Assembly (NCBI RefSeq): GCF_029203305.1
Contig: NC_089466.1
Location: 372,001-436,000, forward strand
DNA: 64,000 nucleotides
DNA from: Yamadazyma tenuis
Taxonomy: Eukaryota; Ascomycota; Pichiomycetes; Serinales; Debaryomycetaceae
Direction: 5' to 3'
Shown here: piece after piece, positions 10,422 to 19,362 of the stretch
How positions within the stretch are numbered: the stretch's first letter is position 1
How the letters are laid out: the number at the start of each line of letters is the position of its first letter
Position numbers and translations under genes: made by a program
Notes under the pieces: model-generated
What the model was told of the DNA's origin: nothing
The model's input: only the letters and a program-made list of their open reading frames with translations
Databases searched by the model: none

Positions 10422-10433
10422 ACGCGAACGCGT
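10422..10433. promoter_or_regulatory. Overlapping MCB-type sites (ACGCGAACGCGT)
   Basis: A full MluI cell-cycle box ACGCGT (10428-10433) directly follows a half-match ACGCGA (10422-10427), about 50 bp upstream of the SMC1 ATG. MBF binds such sites to drive G1/S transcription, and cohesin genes are known members of that regulon in yeasts. Confidence 0.65.
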
Positions 10434-10933
10434 CAATTCGTGTTTTGTGTGCGAGACATAAGAGACTTTTCTGAAGAGACATTTTTTTGGCTGAGAAAAA
10501 CGCTGAGAAAACTGGCTGCCAATATAGGTACAGAAAATGAGTCAAGACAGTAGTGTTTGTTAATTCTAAACATTCATATATGGACTGTATGTTTGTGACT
10601 GTTTGCGTTTATCTTAGGGTTTATACGCATGCATTTCATTTCAGGAGAAGAAGAGGAAATGATGTTAATGTTGTCTTATATTTTTTGTCGTCTAACACAA
10701 GTATATAAAATGCAAACTTTACAGATTTTAAGCAGTAAGAACAAGACTTCTAGAAAACAGGCACACCACAAAATTATATGACAGGCTGACAAAACAGTAG
10801 CCCACGTAAATTAAACGTGAACTAGCATGCATGACTTTGATTATTGGTTTCGTCAATATGCCAATTAGCTGCTGGTGCCTTCATTGAGTGGCTCTATACG
10901 GTCTTCGCACTACAGGGCTTTTGATAAGCAAGA

Positions 10934-10941
10934 TATAAAAA
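10934..10941 (+). promoter_or_regulatory. TATA box of the aminopeptidase P gene
   Basis: TATAAAAA lies 34-41 bp upstream of the ATG at 10975. This is unusually near the start codon for a yeast gene, which suggests a very short 5' leader. Confidence 0.5.
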
Positions 10942-10974
10942 GCTCTTTCGCACCTTTAAAGTTATCACAGCATA

Positions 10975-13164
10975 ATGAGTTATCACGACGAAAAACAGTT
11001 CTTATACAAGCCTGAAGGTGACGAAGAGCTCGGCATGCAACATAGTCTTTTGGCTACTCCATTCCTGTGCTTGGGGTTCGGTCTCAGAAACAATAAAAGG
11101 ACACAAATGACTGCTTCAGCTTCACATAATGCTTCCCACGATAGATACCATGACTACGAATCTGACTTGGAATCAGATACTGACAGTGAGATCTTGCCCG
11201 ACTTACCGTATTCAGCCAGCTTAACCTACAATTTCCAATCCAAACTGTCCAATACCGAGAAACTTCAAAAATTAAGAGGTCTTATGAAGCAGCATGGAAT
11301 TTCCGTATATATTGTTCCCAGTGAAGATGAGCACCAAAGTGAATACACTGCCCTTGCAGACAAGAGAAGGGAGTTTATTTCTGAGTTCACGGGTAGTGCT
11401 GGAATTGCGGTCATCACTTTGGATGATGGTGAAACTTTGACTGGTCAAGCTGCTATGTCTACAGATGGAAGATACTTTTTGCAAGCAGAAAAGCAATTGA
11501 ATAAAGAAAACTGGACGTTGTTGAAGCAGGGAAATCCTTCATATCCAAAGTGGACTCAATGGTGCATCGACAAAGCGATACAGAGTAAGTTTTCAAATGT
11601 CATTTCTTGTGATCCTAGAGTGATAAGCTTGTCAACTGGTGAATTTTTCGAAAAGGCAAGTAAGTCACAGTACCTGGGACAGATTAAATTTGAACCTTTA
11701 TTGAAAACCAATTTGATTGACGAAGTTTGGGGAGATGAGAAGCCTTCCCGCTCATTAGAACCGGTATTTGTATACGAGATGGAGTTTGCTGGGGAAACTG
11801 TGGAGTCCAAGTTGAAGAGAGTTCGGAAGAAAATGTCTGAAGATGGAAATGGTACCCACTTACTTGTAACTGCATTAGATGAAGTGGCTTGGTTATTGAA
11901 CTTGAGATGTACAGCAGATGTGGAGTTTAATGCGTGCTTCTTTAGTTATGTGATTGTGACTTTGGATGGTCTTTCTTTGTACATTGATGAAAGAAAGTTA
12001 TCAGATCCCAAGGTCAAGACTCATTTGGACCAAATCAAAGGTCTAGTTGTGAAAAAATATGGTAGCTTTTATGATGATTTAAAAAATTTTAAATCAACCA
12101 TCAACTATCCAGAGATGGCTTTGATTTTACCATCGAAAACTGCAACTACGTATGCTATACTTGCTTCACTTCCACAATCTTTAATTAAACAGAGGGTTTC
12201 TTATAACCCTATTGTTTCTTACATGAAGCTCTATAAGAATGAGACCGAGTTGAAGAACGCAGAAGTCACCCAGTACAAGGATTCTTTGGCCCTTATCATT
12301 TTTTCAGCCTGGCTTGAACACAGCTTATTAGATAAAAAGATGGTTATTAACGAATATGAGGCAGCTTGTAAAATCCACCAAATCAAAACTAGATTCCCCA
12401 ATTTCTTGGGCGAATCATATGAAACAATCTCTTCTTCAGGACCAAATGGAGCCATTATCCATTATGCTCCTTCTAAAGAAGAAAACTCAATCATTGATCC
12501 TGAGCAAATCTATCTTCTTGATGTGGGTTCTCAGTTCTTAGAAGGAACCACAGACATCACAAGAACTTACAAGTTTGGATATGAAGGTCTTTTAGAGGAA
12601 GATAGAAAGTTCTATACTTTGGTTTTGAAAGCCCACTTGGCTGTTGCTTTGGCTAAATTCCCTCCTAATAACCCTTTAACAAGTGCAATTTTGGATTCAT
12701 ATTCTCGTCAACCTTTGTGGAATGAAGGTCTTGATTTTAATCATGGTTCGGGTCATGGAGTTGGAGTTTGTGGAAATGTTCATGAGGGTCCCTTGTACTT
12801 GCTGACCACCAATGGTGGGCCATCTAACCAATCACTATTTGCTCCAGGTGCCATTACTACAATCGAGCCTGGATATTATGTTGATGGAGTTAAGGGATTC
12901 AGAGTTGAAAGTGAAATCCAAGTCATCGAATGTGAGGATACTGTGGGAAGAACCAGAGAGGGAAACAAGTTTTTATGCTTCAAATACTTGACTCCAGTAC
13001 CCTTCTGCCATAAGCTAATTGACACGAAGTACTTGAGTCGAGTCGAAATCGATTGGATTAATGAATTCCACAGAAGCATCAGATTAGGTCTTGGTAAACA
13101 GTTATTAGAAATGGGTGAATTTAGAGCTTATAAATGGCTTGTCAACGAGACCAGACCCATTTGA
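10975..13164 (+). CDS. FRA1: Fra1-type Xaa-Pro aminopeptidase P (M24B)
   Basis: Cytosolic metallopeptidase of the aminopeptidase P family. Its S. cerevisiae counterpart Fra1 (749 aa) acts with Fra2 and the monothiol glutaredoxins in repressing the iron regulon. The 729-residue product has an N-terminal extension of about 95 residues with an acidic patch, then two creatinase-like domains and the catalytic pita-bread domain. The five metal ligands are all present and correctly spaced: Asp516, Asp527, His594 (in HGSGHG), Glu631 (IEPGYY) and Glu645. An enzyme is therefore expected to be active if it folds as the family does. The N-terminal extension aligns poorly with Fra1, and Met45 is an alternative start. 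Confidence 0.88.
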   Translation: MSYHDEKQFLYKPEGDEELGMQHSLLATPFLCLGFGLRNNKRTQMTASASHNASHDRYHDYESDLESDTDSEILPDLPYSASLTYNFQSKLSNTEKLQKLRGLMKQHGISVYIVPSEDEHQSEYTALADKRREFISEFTGSAGIAVITLDDGETLTGQAAMSTDGRYFLQAEKQLNKENWTLLKQGNPSYPKWTQWCIDKAIQSKFSNVISCDPRVISLSTGEFFEKASKSQYLGQIKFEPLLKTNLIDEVWGDEKPSRSLEPVFVYEMEFAGETVESKLKRVRKKMSEDGNGTHLLVTALDEVAWLLNLRCTADVEFNACFFSYVIVTLDGLSLYIDERKLSDPKVKTHLDQIKGLVVKKYGSFYDDLKNFKSTINYPEMALILPSKTATTYAILASLPQSLIKQRVSYNPIVSYMKLYKNETELKNAEVTQYKDSLALIIFSAWLEHSLLDKKMVINEYEAACKIHQIKTRFPNFLGESYETISSSGPNGAIIHYAPSKEENSIIDPEQIYLLDVGSQFLEGTTDITRTYKFGYEGLLEEDRKFYTLVLKAHLAVALAKFPPNNPLTSAILDSYSRQPLWNEGLDFNHGSGHGVGVCGNVHEGPLYLLTTNGGPSNQSLFAPGAITTIEPGYYVDGVKGFRVESEIQVIECEDTVGRTREGNKFLCFKYLTPVPFCHKLIDTKYLSRVEIDWINEFHRSIRLGLGKQLLEMGEFRAYKWLVNETRPI

Positions 13165-13215
13165 TAAGAATGAAATACATGTGAATTCTAATATACAATA
13201 TTATACAAGGTGTTG

Positions 13216-15951
13216 TTAGTGTTTTATCGAAGTAGAATATAAAGGTGGGAATCCTAGACTCTTACCCTTTTTATCATTATAGCTAGGCTTCTTGAACGTA
13301 CCCGGCTTTTTCAAGTTTCTCATGTTCATCAGAGAACTAGCTGGCAGTCCAGAAATCACTTGGGTATTACTTTTCTTCATAGTTTCATCGTTTTTGTATG
13401 CTGGAAACTTCAAGTTTATAGAGCTGTTTTCCACCTTCTCTTCGAGCTTCATACGTTTGGTTGAAGATTCAACGCGTATTTCATCAGAACTCTCATCTCT
13501 AGCACCTTCACCCAGAGAGTTGGACTGTCCCAGGTACGAATCGACTTCTGATTGCTGAATGGTGTTCAATTCAGGATCCACTGAATAATTTAATTCGTCA
13601 TTGTAGATGGATTTCAAGTTATCCAACTTCACGTGGGACCCCCTAGCCAAATAAAACAACCGTTCTTGTTGATCTACCGAATTAAAGGTGCTTAGTAAGC
13701 TATTAACAATGGATGTAACAATCGTGTCAAGCTTTTTGAATTCGAACAGTGGATTGAAACTTAACAAATAAATAATTGAGGCCGATGATATAGTCACTGA
13801 CGTAGTGAACAAACCTGTTTCAGGATCATCCTTAGGCGAAAAGTTTGAAAAGATGTTAAAGAAATCGTTGACCAACTGTATTAAATTCTTGTCTTGGATA
13901 AACTGTTCATTGTTGAAATCTTTAGACTCGTCACCACTTAGAGAGTTGGGACCGGTGTTTTCCTTCTTTTGCTTCGATAACCTTCTTTCTTTTCGTCTGT
14001 TGAACTCTTCTTCGATCCAATTTAGCTTTTCAATAGACTCCTTTTCTCCAAATGTGGCATTGGCACGTTTTGAAACTCTAGTTCTCAAATCGTTGTCTTT
14101 GTTTCTCTCTCTATTTTCTTCTCTCCACTTCTGCTTACGCTGCCTGTTTTCAATACGAATCTTTTCCTTGTGTTCGAGACTGGACAACCTAGGCTTCTTG
14201 AAAATAGAGTCCTTGAAATTCTTGAGATTTGCATAATTGGTGATGCAGTTGATAATCGAGTTTGTGATTAAAGTTATTAGATTATAATTGTAGTTCAAAA
14301 TATCCCCACTAATAGACTTTCCAAACAAAATCAAAATGTTATCAATTGCCACGATACACTTCAATTTGGAATTCGATCTCAAATAATTCTTGGATAAATT
14401 CAAGGAATTAATAAATAATTTTTCAAAATCATTGTGCTTATACTGATTTATGATGGATATCAAGGATTGGGAATTTTTGAAGATTTGGAAGTTTGAATTT
14501 GTCAAAAATGTCGTCAAGGATTTAATAACATTTAATAAGTTGGAATCATTATTCTTAGACAAACTCGCCATCATTGATCCTAATTGGTGATTCAAATCCA
14601 CTGGTTTCCTGGTGCTCAGAGAATCGATGAGAGATAATCTCTTATTCAACTCATGGTTGTCGTAATGCAAATCCTCACGAGCTTTGAACTCATCGGTTTC
14701 TAGATTACTCAACAATTCTGTAGGATTTTCCATAGCCATATTAAAGGCATTGGTTAAAATATCATTCATTTGCAGGTTGTCCAATTCCACTTCCTTATTT
14801 TGCTGCCCTTCTCCAATAACATTCTTGACCGCGTCAGCAATAGTTGATTGTAATTGGGAATCGTCATCACCGTCTCCCTGAGTAGGAATTTCTGCAGGAA
14901 CAACAGCATCTGATCCTTCACGCTTCTCCTTATTAGCTTCGTTAACGAAATGATTCAACACTTGATCATCTATTTTAGGCAAGTCTAAATGCTTGTTCTT
15001 TATTTGATTCGAATCATCCATTTCACTGACCTGGTTAGTTATTTCTTTGGCTAATTGTTGCAATACATCTTCAGGTATATGCTCATTTTCACGCAACTTA
15101 GCTATCTGAGATTTGTTCAAGAGTTTCTCTCTACCAGTCAAATTTTGAAAAGACTCAGATATCACCTTATTCAAATTAAAATCGCTCTCTTTGATTGACT
15201 CAAAAGCATTTCCTATGGCATTCTGTAAGTCCAAGTCATCCGCAGCATCTTCTTCATAATTCTTTTCAACTTGGAGAGGAGAGTATGCAGAATGATCCTC
15301 GTTTTGCTCTTCAGACGGTTGCTGCAGTTCATGACTATTTTCTACCGGTAGCGACTTATGTTCATCTTTTTGGTCATCAGATTGTTCGTTAGGTTGTATG
15401 GTATTGATGCTTTGAATGGCGCTGGTAATCACATTAGCCAAGTTGAAGTCGTCATCCTCTATGCTGTTCTCGTTATGGTCATTATCGTGGTTATGGTTTC
15501 TGATATCTTCATGTTGTTCGGAAGCTTGTTGCAGATGAGATTTTGGGGGTTCATTATTATGTGCCTCATCCAGCAAAGCCGTGTCCTGGGTCTGTTGTGG
15601 CGTTTCACTATGTTGTTGTTCGTGGTGTTGTCGTATTTGTGAGTCATGTAAACTACTAAATGCACTGGTGATGGCATCATCAATAATATCCAAATCATGA
15701 TCATCATGCTGTTCGGTATCGTGGGGATGTGAACCTATCTGAACTAAATGATTTTGTGTCAGAGGATGGTAATGTATGTCCTTATCATTGAACTCCTCAT
15801 CGGGATTATGGTCAGCCAGATTCTGGTCAACGACTGGGTTCTCGGAGCCGGGGATTGCCTGGGGGTCAATTTGTGACAACTCAAACAGCTTGAAGACGTC
15901 CCCGATCGCATTTTCAAGGTCCAAGTCGTCAGATTCATACTTGTCAGTCAT
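13216..15951 (-). CDS. SPP41: Spp41-like DUF3020 protein with repeated D-x-x-L-x-x-A-I motif
   Basis: A 911-residue, very acidic, Gln/His-rich protein. A basic block at about 596-640 (RIENRQRKQKWREENRER, then NKDNDLR) is the DUF3020 signature that I associate with the C-terminal part of S. cerevisiae Spp41, a nuclear regulator of PRP4 and PRP3 expression. The N-terminal half contains about seven copies of an 18-residue amphipathic motif of the form D-(L/F)-x-L-x-x-A-I-x-x-A-F-x-x-L. They lie near residues 8, 86, 167, 238, 256, 363 and 389. The middle (about 460-580) is predicted helical. Family membership is likely; the exact name is less sure because Spp41 is longer (1435 aa). Confidence 0.6.
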   Translation of the reverse strand: MTDKYESDDLDLENAIGDVFKLFELSQIDPQAIPGSENPVVDQNLADHNPDEEFNDKDIHYHPLTQNHLVQIGSHPHDTEQHDDHDLDIIDDAITSAFSSLHDSQIRQHHEQQHSETPQQTQDTALLDEAHNNEPPKSHLQQASEQHEDIRNHNHDNDHNENSIEDDDFNLANVITSAIQSINTIQPNEQSDDQKDEHKSLPVENSHELQQPSEEQNEDHSAYSPLQVEKNYEEDAADDLDLQNAIGNAFESIKESDFNLNKVISESFQNLTGREKLLNKSQIAKLRENEHIPEDVLQQLAKEITNQVSEMDDSNQIKNKHLDLPKIDDQVLNHFVNEANKEKREGSDAVVPAEIPTQGDGDDDSQLQSTIADAVKNVIGEGQQNKEVELDNLQMNDILTNAFNMAMENPTELLSNLETDEFKAREDLHYDNHELNKRLSLIDSLSTRKPVDLNHQLGSMMASLSKNNDSNLLNVIKSLTTFLTNSNFQIFKNSQSLISIINQYKHNDFEKLFINSLNLSKNYLRSNSKLKCIVAIDNILILFGKSISGDILNYNYNLITLITNSIINCITNYANLKNFKDSIFKKPRLSSLEHKEKIRIENRQRKQKWREENRERNKDNDLRTRVSKRANATFGEKESIEKLNWIEEEFNRRKERRLSKQKKENTGPNSLSGDESKDFNNEQFIQDKNLIQLVNDFFNIFSNFSPKDDPETGLFTTSVTISSASIIYLLSFNPLFEFKKLDTIVTSIVNSLLSTFNSVDQQERLFYLARGSHVKLDNLKSIYNDELNYSVDPELNTIQQSEVDSYLGQSNSLGEGARDESSDEIRVESSTKRMKLEEKVENSSINLKFPAYKNDETMKKSNTQVISGLPASSLMNMRNLKKPGTFKKPSYNDKKGKSLGFPPLYSTSIKH

Positions 15952-16237
15952 GGCTAGAGTGTTGTGAAAGGCGTGAAAATAAAAACAACTGCGAAAGATG
16001 CGAAAAGGGACAGAGTGGAGTCACCGGGGGAATTGCGGTATCAGTCTCGTGGGAGATGGTGTTGGATTTTACCGCCTGCTTGAGACAAAAGCTAATTACA
16101 GAGTTGAGTATGCTGCCAACTAATGAACTCCAGTACTACGTGATCTCTTCTGAAGTTCACAATCATTATTTATTAAACTAAATTCATATATTCAACACAC
16201 GAATTGAGCATCCATATAGCAGTCCAGCAGTAAGAAA

Positions 16238-16771
16238 TTAATCCTTACAGCAGCTGACGTCTTCATCTGTAGAAGAAGGTTCACTCATACCAAATACCAA
16301 TTTCCCAAAGAAAGCCCCCAATATACATGAGATGATAATATACCCGTTGTAATACATGAACAACAACATGATAATGTAACTAGCACCCCATTGAATCGTG
16401 AAAATAATACTTCTGATTAAGTGGTGTACCCAACTCGAGTTGCGGCGTCTCAATAACCATTGATGGGAAACCAAATATACGAGAGGACTCGAAATGTCTT
16501 TGGAAGTGTACTGTTCTTCTTTAGGAGAAGCAGTAATAGTTAAAGCATCAAATTCTTTGGCTACACGTCCAAGCCATTGGTAGAAGAACACCAACAAGAA
16601 AACACCGATACAGGATCCAGCAAACATACCCCTAGTCCTCACGTGCCACGATTTGGCAATAAAGCACGAGTCAATGGTATACCAGTTCCACAACATGGAA
16701 ATTTTACAAGCTGGTTCACTGGAAGAAGAAGAACCTCCCATAGTCATTTTGACGACCGGATCTAACGACAT
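16238..16771 (-). CDS. CTR3: Ctr3-type high-affinity copper transporter
   Basis: Plasma-membrane trimeric Cu(I) importer. The stretch CKISMLWNWYTIDSCF and the segment QWGASYIIMLLFMYYNGYII are near-identical to S. cerevisiae Ctr3 as I recall it. There are three membrane segments. TM2 has the MxxxM copper-path motif (MLLFM), TM3 has GxxxG (GAFFG), and the tail ends with a CysCys pair. At 177 residues it is clearly shorter than Ctr3 (241 aa); the missing part is the cytosolic TM1-TM2 loop. Met9 (16747, MTMGGSSSS) aligns with the Ctr3 start and is a good alternative. I found no canonical Mac1 site (TTTGCTC) upstream. Confidence 0.92.
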   Translation of the reverse strand: MSLDPVVKMTMGGSSSSSEPACKISMLWNWYTIDSCFIAKSWHVRTRGMFAGSCIGVFLLVFFYQWLGRVAKEFDALTITASPKEEQYTSKDISSPLVYLVSHQWLLRRRNSSWVHHLIRSIIFTIQWGASYIIMLLFMYYNGYIIISCILGAFFGKLVFGMSEPSSTDEDVSCCKD

Positions 16772-17195
16772 TGTATTATCAGTTTAAATCTGTAGAGTTT
16801 CTCTGAAAGTTCAGGGTAGAATTGTAGCTTTATATATCAACGAAGATCGTAGGTGTGAGTAAATTAAATTTCCAATTTGCACCCGAAATACTTTAATCTG
16901 AAAATATGAGCCAATAACTCGATAGAGCCTTGTTCGGTCATATACGAACTTCATACAGGTCAAGAAATATGACACTGTCAACTCAATATCTACTTGTGGT
17001 GGTATTCCCACCGGGCATTTGCAAAAGTTAAATACGAGATTAATGTCTCATGCTGACGTAAGCAAAAGTAATATCACATAAACGAATAGCGGCTAAATGG
17101 TTTAGAGATGAAGGGGCAAGCTGATGTAATGGTATGAACAAGGTACCTGATAGCTAAAGGTAATAGAAATCATGCTTGCAGGTCAATATGATACA

Positions 17196-17203
17196 TCACG
17201 TGA
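17196..17203. promoter_or_regulatory. TCACGTGA E-box palindrome (Cbf1/Tye7-type)
   Basis: An eight-base perfect palindrome with CACGTG core, 403 bp upstream of TAL1. bHLH factors bind such sites; in CTG yeasts Tye7 and Cbf1 control carbon-metabolism genes. Assignment to TAL1 is inference. Confidence 0.4.
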
Positions 17204-17555
17204 CATGCCCACAGTTTCCGTGGACAACCTGCAAAATGACCCTCAGGTCCACAAGTGTCCGAAAATGAACTATTCGAGAAATGAATCGGCCAACAAATCC
17301 GCAACTCTGGGGGAAAGATGGGGCGTGGACGCTGGTACCGCGCCCGCCGATTCAGCTTATTATAGTTCTTGAGTCATTTTAATTAGTAAGTTGGTTGTAA
17401 CAAACGGTGATGGTGGGATAGATGACATGAACTTCCTTTTTAATTTGCAAATGGTCATAAATTAACTAAGCAAACTTGCCCATTCCTTAATTTATTTGCC
17501 CAAAGGAAAAACAAATTTCGCCGGATTCAACAAGTGCGGTGGACAACTACCTCAA

Positions 17556-17563
17556 TATAAATA
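17556..17563 (+). promoter_or_regulatory. TATA box of TAL1
   Basis: TATAAATA lies 43-50 bp upstream of the TAL1 ATG, in keeping with a strongly expressed gene with a short leader. Confidence 0.6.
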
Positions 17564-17605
17564 GGGCCGAAATTTCTCGCTTTTCTTCCAACAGCAATTT
17601 TCACA

Positions 17606-18574
17606 ATGGCTAACTCATTAGAACAATTAAAAGCTACCGGTACTGTTATCGTCACCGACACCGGTGAATTCGAATCAATTGCCAAATATACTCCACAAGA
17701 TGCTACCACCAACCCATCTTTGATCTTGGCTGCCGCAAAGAAGCCAGAATACGCCAAGTTGATTGATGTGGCTATTGAATACGCCAAGGACAAGGGTACC
17801 ACCAAGTCCGAAAAGGCTGCTGCTGCTTTAGACAGGTTATTGGTTGAATTCGGTAAGGAAATCTTGAATATTGTTCCAGGTAGAGTTTCCACCGAAGTTG
17901 ACGCTCAATTGTCTTTTGACAAGCAAGCTACTATTGACAAGGCTCTTGAAATCATCAAGTTGTATGAATCAATTGGTATCAAGAAGGACAGAATCTTGAT
18001 CAAGATTGCTTCTACTTGGGAAGGTATTCAAGCCGCCAAGGAATTGGAAGCCAAATATGATATCCACTGTAACTTGACCTTGTTATTTTCCTTTGCTCAA
18101 GCTGTTGCTTGTGCTGAAGCTAAGGTTACCTTGATTTCTCCCTTCGTTGGTAGAATCTTGGACTGGTACAAGGCCTCTACTGGACAAACTTACACCCAAG
18201 AAACCGACCCAGGTGTGGTTTCTGTGAAGAAGATCTTCAACTACTACAAGAAGTATGGCTACAACACTATTGTCATGGGTGCTTCCTTCAGAAACACTGG
18301 TGAAATCAAGGAATTGGCTGGTTGTGACTACTTGACTGTTGCTCCAAAGTTGTTGGAAGAATTGGTCAACTCTGATGAGGCTATTCCAAAGAAATTGGAC
18401 GCTGCTTCTGCTAAATCTTCTTCTGATGAGAAGGTTTCTTTCATCGATAGCGAATCTGCTTTCAGATTCGCTTTGAATGAAGATCCTATGGCCACTGAAA
18501 AGTTGGCCCACGGTATCAGAAGTTTTGCTGCTGATGCTAAGACTTTGTTGGCCCAATTGGAAGAAAGATTCTAA
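17606..18574 (+). CDS. TAL1: Transaldolase
   Basis: Cytosolic enzyme of the non-oxidative pentose phosphate pathway: it moves a dihydroxyacetone unit from sedoheptulose-7-phosphate to glyceraldehyde-3-phosphate. The 322-residue product is collinear with class-I transaldolases. The Schiff-base lysine is Lys133 in [12 protein letters not shown], and the DATTNPSL and [15 protein letters not shown] strands are intact. Codon use is strongly biased to a few codons (GCT, AAG, TTG, TCT; no CTG seen), unlike the neighbours, so expression should be high. The start is the only sensible ATG. FMN1 follows on the same strand with a very short gap. Confidence 0.98.
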   Translation: MANSLEQLKATGTVIVTDTGEFESIAKYTPQDATTNPSLILAAAKKPEYAKLIDVAIEYAKDKGTTKSEKAAAALDRLLVEFGKEILNIVPGRVSTEVDAQLSFDKQATIDKALEIIKLYESIGIKKDRILIKIASTWEGIQAAKELEAKYDIHCNLTLLFSFAQAVACAEAKVTLISPFVGRILDWYKASTGQTYTQETDPGVVSVKKIFNYYKKYGYNTIVMGASFRNTGEIKELAGCDYLTVAPKLLEELVNSDEAIPKKLDAASAKSSSDEKVSFIDSESAFRFALNEDPMATEKLAHGIRSFAADAKTLLAQLEERF

Positions 18575-18613
18575 ATGTGTATGTACGTGAACAAGCCAAT
18601 ATATTAGTAAAAC

Positions 18614-19198
18614 ATGTTTTCCATTTGTAATATTCTGCGCGAACGAATCTCTCATTATTCAATCATGAGAGATCCTATAAAGACGAAGATTTCAGAGCCG
18701 TACCCTATCATCGAAGAATCTGAGATCATCAACGGATTCGGTAGAGGATCATCAGAACTAGGAATCCCAACAGCCAATATCCCCATCAGTTCGAATTTGA
18801 ACAAGTTGGATCCAGGTATCTACTTTGGATTCTCCAAGCTCATACCAGTTTCTAAAGATCTTGAGACCAAAAAGAGATCTGATGGCCATCTTGTAGAGTT
18901 CAATCATGGGGCTAACTTAAGCGGTGAAGAAACGTGTGTCTTTCCTATGGTGATGTCAATTGGGTATAATCCATTCTACAACAACACTGAAAAGACAGCA
19001 GAAGTGCATATTATCCACAAATTTCAAGACAATTTCTACGGTGCCAAGATAAAGCACGCAGTTTTGGGATACATCCGGCCTGAATTGAATTATACCACTA
19101 AAGAAGCCTTAATAGAAGACATCAACTTGGACATCGAAATGGCCCTTAGAGCGTTGGAACTGAGCGAGTACAACCAGTACAAGCACAAAATACTTTAA
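18614..19198 (+). CDS. FMN1: Riboflavin kinase
   Basis: Phosphorylates riboflavin to FMN with ATP. The protein carries the flavokinase core: the GFGRGSSELGIPTAN nucleotide/Mg loop near its N-terminus, VMSIGYNPFY, EVHIIH with the catalytic Glu, and the C-terminal RPELNYTTKEALIEDI helix. The first ATG (18614) gives 194 residues with a basic extension of 17. The second (18665) gives 177 residues beginning MRDPIKTK. The first ATG is only 40 bases after the TAL1 stop, so the second leaves more room for a leader. The yeast enzyme is membrane-associated in mitochondria, so an N-terminal extension is also possible. I keep the longer form without preference. Confidence 0.93.
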   Translation: MFSICNILRERISHYSIMRDPIKTKISEPYPIIEESEIINGFGRGSSELGIPTANIPISSNLNKLDPGIYFGFSKLIPVSKDLETKKRSDGHLVEFNHGANLSGEETCVFPMVMSIGYNPFYNNTEKTAEVHIIHKFQDNFYGAKIKHAVLGYIRPELNYTTKEALIEDINLDIEMALRALELSEYNQYKHKIL

Positions 19199-19362
19199 GG
19201 TGGGATATAGGCAATTACTCGACTATTACGGTAGCCATTTATTATAGAGACTTATATAGGTTATACACACATAATATTTTCTTTAAACTTTTTGTGGCCT
19301 CCATATCTTTAAGTCTTGTGCATCATTAAATTAACTTTTACTGCGCACCCTTGGATAAATTA

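Larger units (their letters stand above)
10375..10974. other. 600-bp divergent spacer SMC1 / aminopeptidase P
   Basis: Carries the promoters of both flanking genes. The left end has overlapping MCB-type sites for SMC1; the right end has a TATA box (10934-10941) for the aminopeptidase gene. ATTGG/CCAAT pentamers near 10846-10864 could be Hap-complex sites. I see no reading frame or RNA gene worth calling. Confidence 0.6.
16772..17605. other. 834-bp divergent spacer CTR3 / TAL1
   Basis: Holds the promoters of CTR3 and TAL1. Visible elements are a TCACGTGA palindrome (17196-17203), a TATAAATA box (17556-17563) and a single TGCACCC near 16878, which resembles the Aft1 core but is isolated. An open frame at 17172-17372 has no recognisable content and is rejected. 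Confidence 0.55.

Noticed and set aside
17172..17372. 66-codon open frame between CTR3 and TAL1
   Set aside because: No homology or domain, and it overlaps the promoter region with the E-box.
16772..17605. Mac1-type copper response elements for CTR3
   Set aside because: I looked for TTTGCTC/GAGCAAA and found only partial matches (TTTGCAC, AAGCAAAAG).
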